Shown one piece after another: positions 23,855-31,443 of a stretch of 54,138 nucleotides of DNA. The DNA is from an uncultured Collinsella sp. GTDB taxonomy: Bacteria; Actinomycetota; Coriobacteriia; Coriobacteriales; Coriobacteriaceae. The position numbers and the translations under genes were made by a program. The stretch covers positions 1-54,138 of the forward strand of contig CABUUK010000005.1 in assembly GCA_902494765.1 (NCBI GenBank). The letters run 5' to 3'. Under the pieces are notes generated by a model. The model was given only the letters and a program-made list of their open reading frames with translations, searched no databases and was not told the DNA's origin. Position 1 is the stretch's first letter, and each line of letters starts with the position of its first letter.

Positions 23855-24514
23855 CTACGCTCCGAGCATCTCTTGGAGCTTGGCTGCCACGGCGTGGCCC
23901 AAGCTCTCGTGGCTTTCGGGCATCATATGCAGATAGTCGATATCGCCCGGCTCGGCAAAGTCGGCAGCATTCAAAAAGTCGCAGCCAAACTGCTCAGCCA
24001 CATGCGCGTAGTACTCGCCAAAATGCTCCGAGGCCTCGACGGAATGCTCGTCAAAGTCGGTCATATACACATCGGCGATCTGCGGCTTGATCTTGATAGG
24101 AGCCATCAGCAGAATGCGCGGACAAGGCGCAGCGTCGGTCCACGGAAACGCGCGGACAGCGCGAATCAGCGCCATGGCACCGTCAGCGATATCGGCAGCC
24201 CCCACGCTAAAGACCGTCTTGCAGTCGTTGGTGCCCAGCATAATCACGATCGCATCCAGCGGCTTATGAGACTCGAGCAGCATCGGCAACGCGCGGATGC
24301 CGTTGAGATTGGTGTCCAGATGGCACATGTCGTCGCGCACCGTCGTGCGGCCGTTTAGGCCTTCCTCAATCACGTGCCAGCCCTCGCCCAGGTCGTGCTG
24401 GGCCACGCCGCACCAGCGCACATCGTGTGCATAGCGCACCGCGGTGCCGTCGCGCATACCTGCCGGATCGTAGCCATAGGTATTGCTGTCGCCAAAGCAC
24501 AGAACGTTTTTCAT
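23855..24514 (-). CDS. SGNH/GDSL-family hydrolase
   Basis: 219 residues. Block I is CFGDSNTYGYDP with the nucleophilic serine, block II GLNGRT, block III LGTNDCK, and block V the DYLHMMPESHESLG region with the catalytic histidine. There is no signal peptide, so it is likely cytoplasmic. Relatives include esterases, acetyl-hydrolases and thioesterases; the substrate is unknown. The start at 24514 follows AAGGAAGGG. It lies 25 nt downstream of the terminator of the PARG-like gene, so it may need its own promoter or read-through. Confidence 0.87.
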   Translation of the reverse strand: MKNVLCFGDSNTYGYDPAGMRDGTAVRYAHDVRWCGVAQHDLGEGWHVIEEGLNGRTTVRDDMCHLDTNLNGIRALPMLLESHKPLDAIVIMLGTNDCKTVFSVGAADIADGAMALIRAVRAFPWTDAAPCPRILLMAPIKIKPQIADVYMTDFDEHSVEASEHFGEYYAHVAEQFGCDFLNAADFAEPGDIDYLHMMPESHESLGHAVAAKLQEMLGA

Positions 24515-24537
24515 CGTAAGCCCTTCCTTTAGTAAAA

Positions 24538-24566
24538 AGCCGACGGGAGCAGCCCTCCCGCCGGCT
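24538..24566 (-). terminator. Intrinsic terminator of the PARG-like gene
   Basis: An 11-12 bp stem with one mismatch (GCCGACGGGAG with CTCCCGCCGGC) followed by TTTTTAC on the minus strand. Confidence 0.85.
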
Positions 24567-24591
24567 CGACCTATCTGCCGGCACGTACCGA

Positions 24592-25725
24592 TTACAGGTA
24601 CTTGCGCCAATCGTCCTCGTCCTCATCGTCCTCGGCAGCAGCCTGGGCCTGCTCGGCGGCGCGAGCAGCCGCAGCGCGAGCGGCAACCTGGGCATAGGAT
24701 TCCTCGTTGCGCTCGGGGAAGTTTGCCAGCACGTGCTCGAACTTGGCAAAATCCTCGTCCCAGCGCGTAGAGGGCACGGCAAAGAAGACCTGCTTGACCT
24801 TAAAGTCGCCCGACGCGAGCTCCTTGCGGAAGAGCTCGGCCACGGCCTCGGCGTCAAAGCCGTTGTTGTCGCAGCCCCAAGCGCCCAGCACGAGCTTCTC
24901 GCGACCCAGCTCGTCGCAGATGGCAAGCACAAAGCGGATGCGATCGCGCAGGGCGTCCAGCAGGGCATCGTCACCCACGCGATACTCCTGGCGAGCGCGC
25001 TTGGCGTTGGGCGCGGCGGCCACGATCACGTCGGCATACGCATGCACGTGGTTGCGGTCGAAGCGCACCGCAGGCACCACCAGCGCACGGTTGCGGTAAA
25101 GCTCGCAGTTGATGTTGCGGCGACGGTTCTCGCCGTACCATTTGCGCTGTTTATCGAGCACGTTGTACAGGTACGAATCGGCACAGAGCGTGGCCTCCTG
25201 ACCCAGATAGCCCTGGATGTAGCCGCCGCCCGGGTTGGTGAACGAGGCAAAGGCGAGCACGGCCATGTCGCAGAATTGCGCGTAGCCTCGGCCGTTATCC
25301 AGAATGGCCTGCGTGGCAGAGGCGTCGAGCACGGTGACCTCGGGCAGGACCGGAGCGGGCTCCTCGGCGGCAGGCGCGGACTCGGTCTCCGTGGCCTCCT
25401 CTGCGGGTGCAGGCTCGGCCGTAACCTCGGTCTCGGCGGACGCAACCTCAGCGGTCTCGGCCTCGGCGGCCTCAGACTCCTCGGCAACCTGTTCCTCGAC
25501 AGCGTCGGCCGCTTGGGCCTTGGCCTTCATCGCCGCGACAAAACCGGCAGGCATACCATCGAACTCGCACACGCCGGCAAGCGAACGCTCGATATCCTTG
25601 GCGCACGCTTCGGACACAGTTGACACGTGACGCTCGGCGGTCTTGGCACGGGCCTCGCGCTTGGGATTGGGCTGACCCGCTCGGTTGGACCTGCGGTTAC
25701 GGTTCCTGTTGTCGACGTCTGCCAT
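24592..25725 (-). CDS. TIGR02452/DUF2263 protein with PARG-like catalytic domain
   Basis: 377 residues. The macrodomain-type core is recognisable from ASFTNPGGGY (GGG at 166-168) through the GAWGC region (LVLGAWGCDNNGF). The family resembles bacterial poly(ADP-ribose) glycohydrolases, whose signature is GGG-X6-8-QEE. Here the second glutamate is alanine (Q176-E177-A178), so activity is doubtful if the alignment holds. A low-complexity insert rich in A, E, T and P (about 70-127) splits the N-terminal helical part from the core, and the C-terminus is acidic with coiled-coil potential. GAAAGG precedes the start at 25725. Function unknown; ADP-ribose binding or hydrolysis is an inference. Confidence 0.75.
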   Translation of the reverse strand: MADVDNRNRNRRSNRAGQPNPKREARAKTAERHVSTVSEACAKDIERSLAGVCEFDGMPAGFVAAMKAKAQAADAVEEQVAEESEAAEAETAEVASAETEVTAEPAPAEEATETESAPAAEEPAPVLPEVTVLDASATQAILDNGRGYAQFCDMAVLAFASFTNPGGGYIQGYLGQEATLCADSYLYNVLDKQRKWYGENRRRNINCELYRNRALVVPAVRFDRNHVHAYADVIVAAAPNAKRARQEYRVGDDALLDALRDRIRFVLAICDELGREKLVLGAWGCDNNGFDAEAVAELFRKELASGDFKVKQVFFAVPSTRWDEDFAKFEHVLANFPERNEESYAQVAARAAAARAAEQAQAAAEDDEDEDDWRKYL

Positions 25726-25797
25726 ACGTGGTCACCTTTCTCGGTCTCTGCCGCTATCGGCTTTTCCCATCCATGATACCCCGCAGCGTACAAAAAA

Positions 25798-25817
25798 GAC
25801 GGCCCCGAAGGACCGCC
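25798..25817 (-). terminator. Intrinsic terminator of the BI-1 gene
   Basis: On the minus strand: an 8-bp stem with wobble pairs, a TTCG tetraloop, and TTTTTT immediately after (plus-strand AAAAAA at 25792-25797). It lies 46 nt after the stop. Confidence 0.9.
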
Positions 25818-25863
25818 TTTCGCATCGATTTACACGCACGGCAAGCACCGCCGCAATTCGCCA

Positions 25864-26559
25864 CTAGTCGCGACGGCCAAGGATGTTCAGGATGCGCAAG
25901 AACACGTTGATAATGTCCACGAATAGATTGGACGCCATGAGCACGGCGTTGGGCAGCGTAGGCGGCACCGTCGTGGCAACATAGGTGTCGTAGCCAATAA
26001 AGCCGGCAAACACCACGATCACGATCAGGTCGGTGATGGTCTGCGAGACACCCATGAACATCAGCACGATCTCAACCAGAATAGTGGCGAGCAGAATGCC
26101 AAAACCGATGCCATATACGCGCTGGAAAAACTTGGGGAACGTCACGCCCAAGGCGCCAAAGACAAAGGTGATGGCGGCCGTGGCGATAAAGGCAGTGTTG
26201 ATGGTGGGCAGGTCGTAGTTGGCAAGGCCAAACGACGCGGTCAGGCCAAAGGTACTCGCAAAGATTACGGAGCCCACAAGGGACAGGCCCACGGACTGCT
26301 TGCTGGCGGCGGCCGACATCATGACCATGCCGACGATGGTCAAAATAAACGAGCCAAAGACCAGCGGCAAGGCGGCGCCGTTCATCATCATGCGCGCAAA
26401 CGACATGGTGCTCGTAAAGTAGGCGCCGGCACCCATGGCGCAAAAGCCCAAGAAGATCAGGGCAGACATGGCGAGATTGTACGCGCGCGGCGACATCTCC
26501 TTGGCACGGCTTGCGCCGGTCTCGACGGGGCCGTTCTGATAGCCCTGGATATCGTTCAT
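25864..26559 (-). CDS. Bax inhibitor-1 / YccA family membrane protein
   Basis: 231 residues with about seven membrane helices after a short polar N-terminus. The FIGYDTYV segment near the C-terminus and LFVDIINVFLRIL are typical of the BI-1 family; the aspartate there is thought to take part in proton or calcium gating in studied members. It is an inner-membrane protein, possibly a calcium leak channel. GAAAGGA precedes the start at 26559. Monocistronic with its own terminator. Confidence 0.88.
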   Translation of the reverse strand: MNDIQGYQNGPVETGASRAKEMSPRAYNLAMSALIFLGFCAMGAGAYFTSTMSFARMMMNGAALPLVFGSFILTIVGMVMMSAAASKQSVGLSLVGSVIFASTFGLTASFGLANYDLPTINTAFIATAAITFVFGALGVTFPKFFQRVYGIGFGILLATILVEIVLMFMGVSQTITDLIVIVVFAGFIGYDTYVATTVPPTLPNAVLMASNLFVDIINVFLRILNILGRRD

Positions 26560-26638
26560 AGGTTCGTCCTTTCAAAAGCGCCGCGACAGCGCCGTAGGTG
26601 ACAAGATTCCTGTCATTGTACCCGAATGCCGTACGTCC

Positions 26639-26977
26639 TTACCTACGGCGCTCGCCCTCGAGCGTACGGTCGAATGCCCACACCCACCAACGCATCAGAT
26701 GGGCCTGCGAGCCATCTGGTCGTTCACGCGTCTGGTCCTCCAGATACAACTCGGTCGCGTGCCCGCCAAAACGCACCTTATAGGTTGCCGTACGGATGCC
26801 GTGGACCATCAGGCCAAACCCGGTGGTCGAGATAATTTCGTCAATCGTAAAGCAACGACCGTCGACCCAGCAGACGGTGACCGGCACGACCTGTCCGCCC
26901 GCGAGGATGCGAGCCACGACGTCCACATACTGCTTGTGCACGCGCCGAGTTTTGCCATCTGTCTGTCGATATTCCAT
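26639..26977 (-). CDS. Conserved small protein of unknown function
   Basis: 112 residues from the ATG at 26977, or 119 from the ATG at 26998. AGGAGG lies between the two and is too close (1 nt) to the first, so the start is uncertain. The protein is rich in beta-type segments (VVPVTVCWVDGRCFTIDEI, TATYKVRFGGHATELYLED) and ends in an arginine-rich tail. I recall small unnamed families of this kind in Gram-positives but cannot name a domain. It is transcribed divergently from the Pit transporter. Confidence 0.7.
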   Translation of the reverse strand: MEYRQTDGKTRRVHKQYVDVVARILAGGQVVPVTVCWVDGRCFTIDEIISTTGFGLMVHGIRTATYKVRFGGHATELYLEDQTRERPDGSQAHLMRWWVWAFDRTLEGERRR

Positions 26978-27101
26978 GCCTCCTATTATCGAACGCATGT
27001 TTGCATATTGTAAAGCGAACAGACTGTGGTTTTGGGATGTTGGGGCACGCACACGTGTCCTCATGGTGTGTTAGCAAAAAGAACACCCGCGGTCAACAGG
27101 G

Positions 27102-27118
27102 CTAATATTCAATATTAG
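27102..27118. promoter_or_regulatory. Palindromic operator-like site upstream of the Pit gene
   Basis: CTAATATTCAATATTAG is a perfect 17-nt palindrome (8-bp arms around C) in the 230-nt divergent region. Its AT-richness stands out, and its position suits an operator for one or both divergent promoters. The regulator is unknown. Confidence 0.5.
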
Positions 27119-27227
27119 TGCCAAAAAATTCACTTCTCCCATCAGAACTCGGTAAAGAAACCCGCAGGAGGTGATACGATTTATCATGTTTTTGTAACGT
27201 GCCTGCAAACTTCGAGAAAGCCCATAT

Positions 27228-28277
27228 ATGGACGTAACGTTCTCAACCTTCCTCGGCCAAATTGTGTCGAACCCAGTCCTTGCCGTCACCGTGATCCTCG
27301 CGCTCGGCGCCATCTTCGTCAATGGATGGACCGACGCGCCCAACGCCATCGCGACCTGCGTCACTACGCGTTGCATGCCCGCCCGCGCCGCCATTCTCAT
27401 GAGCGCCGCATTCAACTTCCTCGGTGTGCTCATCATGACGCACTTTAATGCGAGCGTCGCCAATACCATCTCGCATATCGTCGACTTTGGCGGAAACAGC
27501 ACCATGGCGCTCGCCTGCCTGTGCGCGGCCCTGTTCTCCATCGTCGTCTACGGCGCCACAGCGTCGCGTTTTGGCATCCCCACCTCGCAAAGCCACAGCC
27601 TTATCGCCGGCCTGACCGGTGCCGCTATCGCCCTCGGCGGCGCGAGCAGCGTCAACGTCCACGAGTGGATGAAGGTCATCTACGGCCTGGCGCTCTCCAT
27701 CGGCCTGGGCTTTGTCATGGGCTGGGTCCTGTGCAAACTCGTCTCGATTCTTTTCGCCGCCGCCAACAGGCGACGTGCCAATGTCTTCTTTAAATACGCT
27801 CAGATCGCGAGCGCTGCGGCCATGAGCTTTATGCACGGCGCGCAGGATGGACAGAAGTTCATCGGCGTGCTCTTTTTAGGCGTGGCCTTCGCAAACGGCC
27901 AGACCAGCGTCGGCGATGCCGGCATCCCCATCTGGATTATGCTGCTGTGCTCGGCCACTATGGGTATCGGTACCAGCGTGGGCGGTGAGCGCATCATCAA
28001 GTCCGTCGGCCAGAGCATGGTTAAGCTCGAGAAGTATCAGGGCTTCTCCGCCGACCTCGCGGGCGCCGCGAACCTGCTGCTTGCCACCCTTACCGGCATC
28101 CCCGTGTCCTCCACACACATCAAGACCTGCGCCATCATGGGCGTCGGTGCCGTCAAGCGCCTCTCGGCCATCAACTTCGGAGTCGTCAAGGACATGATGT
28201 TCACCTGGTTCTTCACCTTCCCCGCCTGCGGACTCATCAGCTTTGTCATGGCCAAGCTGTTCATGATGTTCCTCTAA
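27228..28277 (+). CDS. Inorganic phosphate transporter, PiT family
   Basis: 349 residues with about ten membrane helices. The two PiT repeats are visible: NGWTDAPNAIAT and GIPTSQSHSLIAGL in the first half, MHGAQDGQKFIGV and GIPVSSTHIKTCAIMG in the second. It is a low-affinity, ion-coupled phosphate importer. GAGAAAG 11 nt before the ATG is a weak ribosome-binding site, whereas a near-perfect AGGAGGTGAT at about 27166 has no gene at the right distance. It forms an operon with the DUF47 gene, 67 nt downstream. Confidence 0.9.
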   Translation: MDVTFSTFLGQIVSNPVLAVTVILALGAIFVNGWTDAPNAIATCVTTRCMPARAAILMSAAFNFLGVLIMTHFNASVANTISHIVDFGGNSTMALACLCAALFSIVVYGATASRFGIPTSQSHSLIAGLTGAAIALGGASSVNVHEWMKVIYGLALSIGLGFVMGWVLCKLVSILFAAANRRRANVFFKYAQIASAAAMSFMHGAQDGQKFIGVLFLGVAFANGQTSVGDAGIPIWIMLLCSATMGIGTSVGGERIIKSVGQSMVKLEKYQGFSADLAGAANLLLATLTGIPVSSTHIKTCAIMGVGAVKRLSAINFGVVKDMMFTWFFTFPACGLISFVMAKLFMMFL

Positions 28278-28344
28278 TCAAACCGAACGTCCATTCGGAC
28301 CGCAACACTTCGCCCACCCGTCTTCGCCTCGAAAGGACCCACCC

Positions 28345-28968
28345 ATGGCAAAGAAACCCGATTCGTTCTACTTTGACAACTACGTCGCTTGCGCCGACCT
28401 CGCCGTCCAGGCCGCAGAGCTGCTCACCAAGATTTTTGAGAACTTCGATCCCGCGCAGATTCACGACATGCTCAATAAGATGCATGCGATTGAGCATGCG
28501 GCAGACAAGAAGCACCACGAGCTCGAAGACGCCCTGCTCACCGCCTTTATCACCCCGCTCGAGCGCGAGGATCTGGATCTGATGAGCTGCGCGCTCGACA
28601 CCGTGCTCGACCGTATTGAGGGCGTCGTGCAGCGCGTCTACTTCACCAACATCCAGAGCATCCATCCCGACGCCATCGTCATCGCCCACAAGGTGACTGA
28701 CGCCTGCCGCGCCATGAAAGACCTGATGGTCGAGCTGCCCAACTACCGCAAGTCCAAGACCCTGCGCGAACTCGTCATCCAGATCAACACCATCGAGTCC
28801 GAAGCCGACGAGCTCTATATCAACGCCATGCGCAACCTGCACGTTAACGGCAAGGACCCGCTCGAGGTCATCGCCTGGCGTGACGTGTACGCCTTCCTGG
28901 AGTACTGCGCTGACTGCTGTGAGAATGTGGCCGATGTCGTGGATTCGATTGTCATGAAGAACAGTTAA
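28345..28968 (+). CDS. DUF47 family protein, PhoU-like partner of the Pit transporter
   Basis: 207 residues, almost all helical, with the PhoU-like EHAADKKHHELEDAL and a second related helical bundle. DUF47 proteins are usually encoded beside Pit genes and are thought to adjust transporter activity. GAAAGGA precedes the ATG. A second, unrelated phosphate system (pst-phoU) lies 5 kb downstream in the window. Confidence 0.9.
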   Translation: MAKKPDSFYFDNYVACADLAVQAAELLTKIFENFDPAQIHDMLNKMHAIEHAADKKHHELEDALLTAFITPLEREDLDLMSCALDTVLDRIEGVVQRVYFTNIQSIHPDAIVIAHKVTDACRAMKDLMVELPNYRKSKTLRELVIQINTIESEADELYINAMRNLHVNGKDPLEVIAWRDVYAFLEYCADCCENVADVVDSIVMKNS

Positions 28969-28988
28969 TTGGGGATACGCGTCCCATC

Positions 28989-29072
28989 GGCGAAGGCCCG
29001 GCACCTATTTGCTTTCTCACTCCGGCTGCACGGCAGAGTCGTTCGATAGTAAATAGGTGCCGGGCCTTCGCC
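28989..29072. repeat. Perfect 22-bp inverted repeat with 40-nt interior
   Basis: Arms 28989-29010 and 29051-29072 are perfectly complementary and include GGCACCTATTT. GATACG/CGTATC (28974-28979 and 29076-29081) can add an outer stem. The interior has a small ACTC/GAGT stem. No T run follows, so it is not an ordinary terminator. It lies 20 nt after the DUF47 stop. Confidence 0.65.
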
Positions 29073-29160
29073 TTACGTATCACCATTGGAACTTTGGCTG
29101 ATGGGTTGGGCGCGCTGTAGACGCTGTTGACGGGGCCGTTAATACCCTATTGGTCACTTC

Positions 29161-29499
29161 TTACAATTTTCTTGCTGATGGATTTTCAAGGAAACACAGC
29201 TCCAGTAAATCCTTTAAATCGCTCGCTTTTACATCCGACATATTTTCGTATTCCAGTTCACAGACAGTGAAAAATTCGAACTCTTTTTCACCATAGGTAT
29301 TCCAAAGTTCTTGCAATCTCTTATTTCTATGATTGCCGCTTTTTAACTCAAAGCCATGACGGTTAAACCATGTACTACCATCACGAGAGCTATCAAAGAA
29401 TTGCTCTCCAGTTGCAATGCACTTAACACAAAATACACCCATCACTGGATGACGTTCTTTCCATTCGGACACGAGTTCTTTCTTTTTTGATTTATCCAT
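29161..29499 (-). CDS. GIY-YIG-like small protein, AT-rich and probably degenerate
   Basis: 112 residues. The second half of a GIY-YIG domain is clear (STWFNRHGFELKSGNHRNKRLQELWNTYGEKEFEFF, here described by its HxFxL, HxNxxLQ and GxxxFxF spacing). The paired tyrosine motifs are changed: GVFC in place of GIY and FFD in place of YIG, and the usual catalytic arginine is replaced by W or F. Nuclease activity is therefore doubtful. Base composition is clearly lower in GC than that of its neighbours. GAGGAG precedes the start at 29499. It is isolated, which suggests transfer. Confidence 0.65.
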   Translation of the reverse strand: MDKSKKKELVSEWKERHPVMGVFCVKCIATGEQFFDSSRDGSTWFNRHGFELKSGNHRNKRLQELWNTYGEKEFEFFTVCELEYENMSDVKASDLKDLLELCFLENPSARKL

Positions 29500-29607
29500 T
29501 ATTCTTTCTCCTCATACTGCAATTCAACGAGTCAACATATCAATCGCTTCATCCTGTCTGACTCATTACCATTTACAACGACACATACAATACCGTTTTT
29601 CTCAATC

Positions 29608-29635
29608 TTAGATAATTGCATTTTCGTTCTACAAT
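29608..29635 (+). promoter_or_regulatory. Candidate nitroreductase promoter
   Basis: TTAGAT (29608-29613) and TACAAT (29630-29635) spaced by 16 nt, about 70 nt before the start. It lies in the AT-rich gap between the GIY-YIG-like gene and the nitroreductase. Confidence 0.5.
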
Positions 29636-29706
29636 GGGCGTTAGGCTGAATGGGGCTTTGGGTACCCTTGTGTTTGGCTTGGTTTTATTAACTTTGGAGG
29701 GCTCGT

Positions 29707-30237
29707 ATGTCTTATTTGGATTTGGCACGTTGTCGGTATTCTTGTCGTGAGTATGAGGCGCGTTCCGTTGAGCAGTCGGTCGTGGATGCCATTGTTGAGG
29801 CTGGGCGTATTGCTCCTTCTGCTTGTAATAACCATCCAACCCGTGTGATGGTGTTGGATACGCCTGAGCTTCTGGAGAAGGCTGCTGCTTGTCAGCCTCG
29901 GTTTGCTCGTGATGGGTCTATCTTTGGGGCTCCGCTTGTTTTCCTTATTTGCAGCGTTACCGATGATGCTTGGGTGCGCCCGTATGACCAGATGAATTCC
30001 AGCGAAATCGATACGTCCATCGTGTGTGATCAGATGATGATGGAGGCCACCGAGCAGGGCCTGGGAACGTGCTGGGTGTGCCATTTCAAGCCTGAGGTGG
30101 CACAGGAGCAGTTCAATCTGTCCAAGGGCGTCTATCCCTATCACATGCTCGTCTGTGGCTATCCCGCCGACCACATCGCCGATCCCGAGCATCGCGAGGC
30201 ACGCACCATTCCCCTCTCCGACTTCCTCCTCAAGTAG
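29707..30237 (+). CDS. Nitroreductase family protein
   Basis: 176 residues, a short form. The FMN-binding N-terminus RYSCREY and EAGRIAPSACNNHP, and the C-terminal GLGTCWVCHF, fit the family. Members are FMN-dependent NAD(P)H oxidoreductases; the substrate cannot be told. GGAGGG precedes the ATG. Codon use changes inside the gene: up to about residue 88 codons often end in T or G (TTG, CGT, TCT), and afterwards they follow the local high-C pattern. Confidence 0.85.
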   Translation: MSYLDLARCRYSCREYEARSVEQSVVDAIVEAGRIAPSACNNHPTRVMVLDTPELLEKAAACQPRFARDGSIFGAPLVFLICSVTDDAWVRPYDQMNSSEIDTSIVCDQMMMEATEQGLGTCWVCHFKPEVAQEQFNLSKGVYPYHMLVCGYPADHIADPEHREARTIPLSDFLLK

Positions 30238-30285
30238 ATTTTTGGGACATGCCTTAAAACCTACCCTTGACCGCTCACCCGTTCG

Positions 30286-30323
30286 CCGAGTTCTGCGCCA
30301 CCATGTGCAGGGCTCGGTTTTTT
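30286..30323 (+). terminator. Intrinsic terminator of the nitroreductase
   Basis: CCGAG/CTCGG outer and CTGC/GCAG inner stems (30286-30317), then TTTTTT. Confidence 0.85.
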
Positions 30324-30351
30324 ATGTTGCGCGCCCTTGCACAGTCATAAA

Positions 30352-30378
30352 AAAGGACCCGCAAGCTGCGGGTCCTTT
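30352..30378 (-). terminator. Intrinsic terminator of divIVA
   Basis: A perfect 12-bp stem (AAAGGACCCGCA with TGCGGGTCCTTT) followed by a T run on the minus strand. It ends the long division-cluster transcript. Confidence 0.92.
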
Positions 30379-30404
30379 CGAGGCACTAAATTGTAGGCCG
30401 AATG

Positions 30405-31079
30405 TTAGTCCAGGTCGTCGGCAGCGAAATTGTCGATCGGGGCGAAGGGATCGGCCACGGGGACAACCGGGTCAGCGACGGGCAGCGGCTCGGCGGGAAC
30501 AGTCACCGCAGGAGAAGCGGCAGAACCGACCGGCGTAGAGGCCATCAGATCGGCCGGGAAGGAGTTCTGGGCATCGTCCATAAAGTGCTGGATGAGCTTG
30601 AGATACTCGGCCTTGAACTCCTCACGGGAAGCTTTGAGACGATCGATCTCCTCGAGCTCGGCCTGCTTCTCGGTCAGAGCCTGGCGGATAACCTCGCGGG
30701 CCTTGGCGTCAGCCTCGTTGCGGATACGCTCAGCGTTCTCGTTGGCATCGTTGACGATGGTCTCAGCGGTCTGCTGGGCAGCGATCAGGGCGGCGGAAAT
30801 CTGGCGCTCCTGAGCGGAGAAGTCAGGGGCGGGAGCAGCCACGGGGGCGGCAGGAACGGCCTGGTCGGCGGTATCCTGAGCCTGGGCAAGCTGAGCCTGT
30901 GCATCGGCAAGCTGCTGCTCGGTAGCAGTCAGACGACCCTTAAGGTCAACGATCTTAGCGAGCATAGCGTCAACCTCGGAGGACAGCGTCTCCAAGAAGA
31001 CGTCGACCTCGGCAGGATCGTAGCCACGCTTGGCCTCAGAGAAAGTCTGAGCCTGGATGTCTGCAGGGGTAATAGCCAT
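30405..31079 (-). CDS. divIVA: DivIVA domain-containing protein
   Basis: 224 residues. The N-terminal membrane-targeting DivIVA domain begins MAITPADIQAQTFSEAKRGYDPAEVDVFL. Then come a coiled coil, an A/P/Q-rich linker, a second coiled coil (about 95-165), and a Pro/Val-rich tail. DivIVA-like proteins mark curved membrane at poles and septa and guide wall growth in actinobacteria. AAAGGAG precedes the start at 31079. It is the last gene of the division block, followed by a strong terminator. Confidence 0.9.
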   Translation of the reverse strand: MAITPADIQAQTFSEAKRGYDPAEVDVFLETLSSEVDAMLAKIVDLKGRLTATEQQLADAQAQLAQAQDTADQAVPAAPVAAPAPDFSAQERQISAALIAAQQTAETIVNDANENAERIRNEADAKAREVIRQALTEKQAELEEIDRLKASREEFKAEYLKLIQHFMDDAQNSFPADLMASTPVGSAASPAVTVPAEPLPVADPVVPVADPFAPIDNFAADDLD

Positions 31080-31140
31080 AACAAGTCTCCTTTTTCATCG
31101 CCTCGGCGCTACACGCCCGACGTAAGTTACTAAGTCAGTT

Positions 31141-31422
31141 CTACACGAGTATACCTATAAGAAGCTGCAGAACCAGCCTCTGCACCAACTGCAACGCAAT
31201 AATCGCAACGACCGGCGAAAAATCGATACCGCCCATCGGCGGGATGAAACGACGGAACAGGTTGAGCCACGGACCGCACACGCTATCAAGCACCGCGGCA
31301 ATATCCTGAAGCAAACCACCCTGCTTCATGGGAATCCACGTCATAAAGCAGTAGACGACAATGAGCGTGGAATAGAAGTTGAACAGCGTGTTGACCAGCT
31401 GGACGACAGTGTAGATGTTGAT
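31141..31422 (-). CDS. yggT: YggT family membrane protein with apparent non-AUG start
   Basis: 93 residues if started at ATC (31422). Two hydrophobic helices (about 5-25 and 65-90) flank a loop with the family motif GPWLNLFRRFIPPMGGIDFSPVVA. YggT/YlmG proteins are linked to septum or osmotic functions. The frame contains no ATG, GTG or TTG between the sepF stop and an internal ATG at 31344 that would remove the first helix. A GAGGAG (31434-31429) lies exactly 6 nt before the ATC. The frame is the same as sepF, separated only by TAA and seven codons. The start is therefore uncertain. Confidence 0.75.
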   Translation of the reverse strand: MNIYTVVQLVNTLFNFYSTLIVVYCFMTWIPMKQGGLLQDIAAVLDSVCGPWLNLFRRFIPPMGGIDFSPVVAIIALQLVQRLVLQLLIGILV

Positions 31423-31443
31423 GGGAATCTCCTCGTCTTGTCT

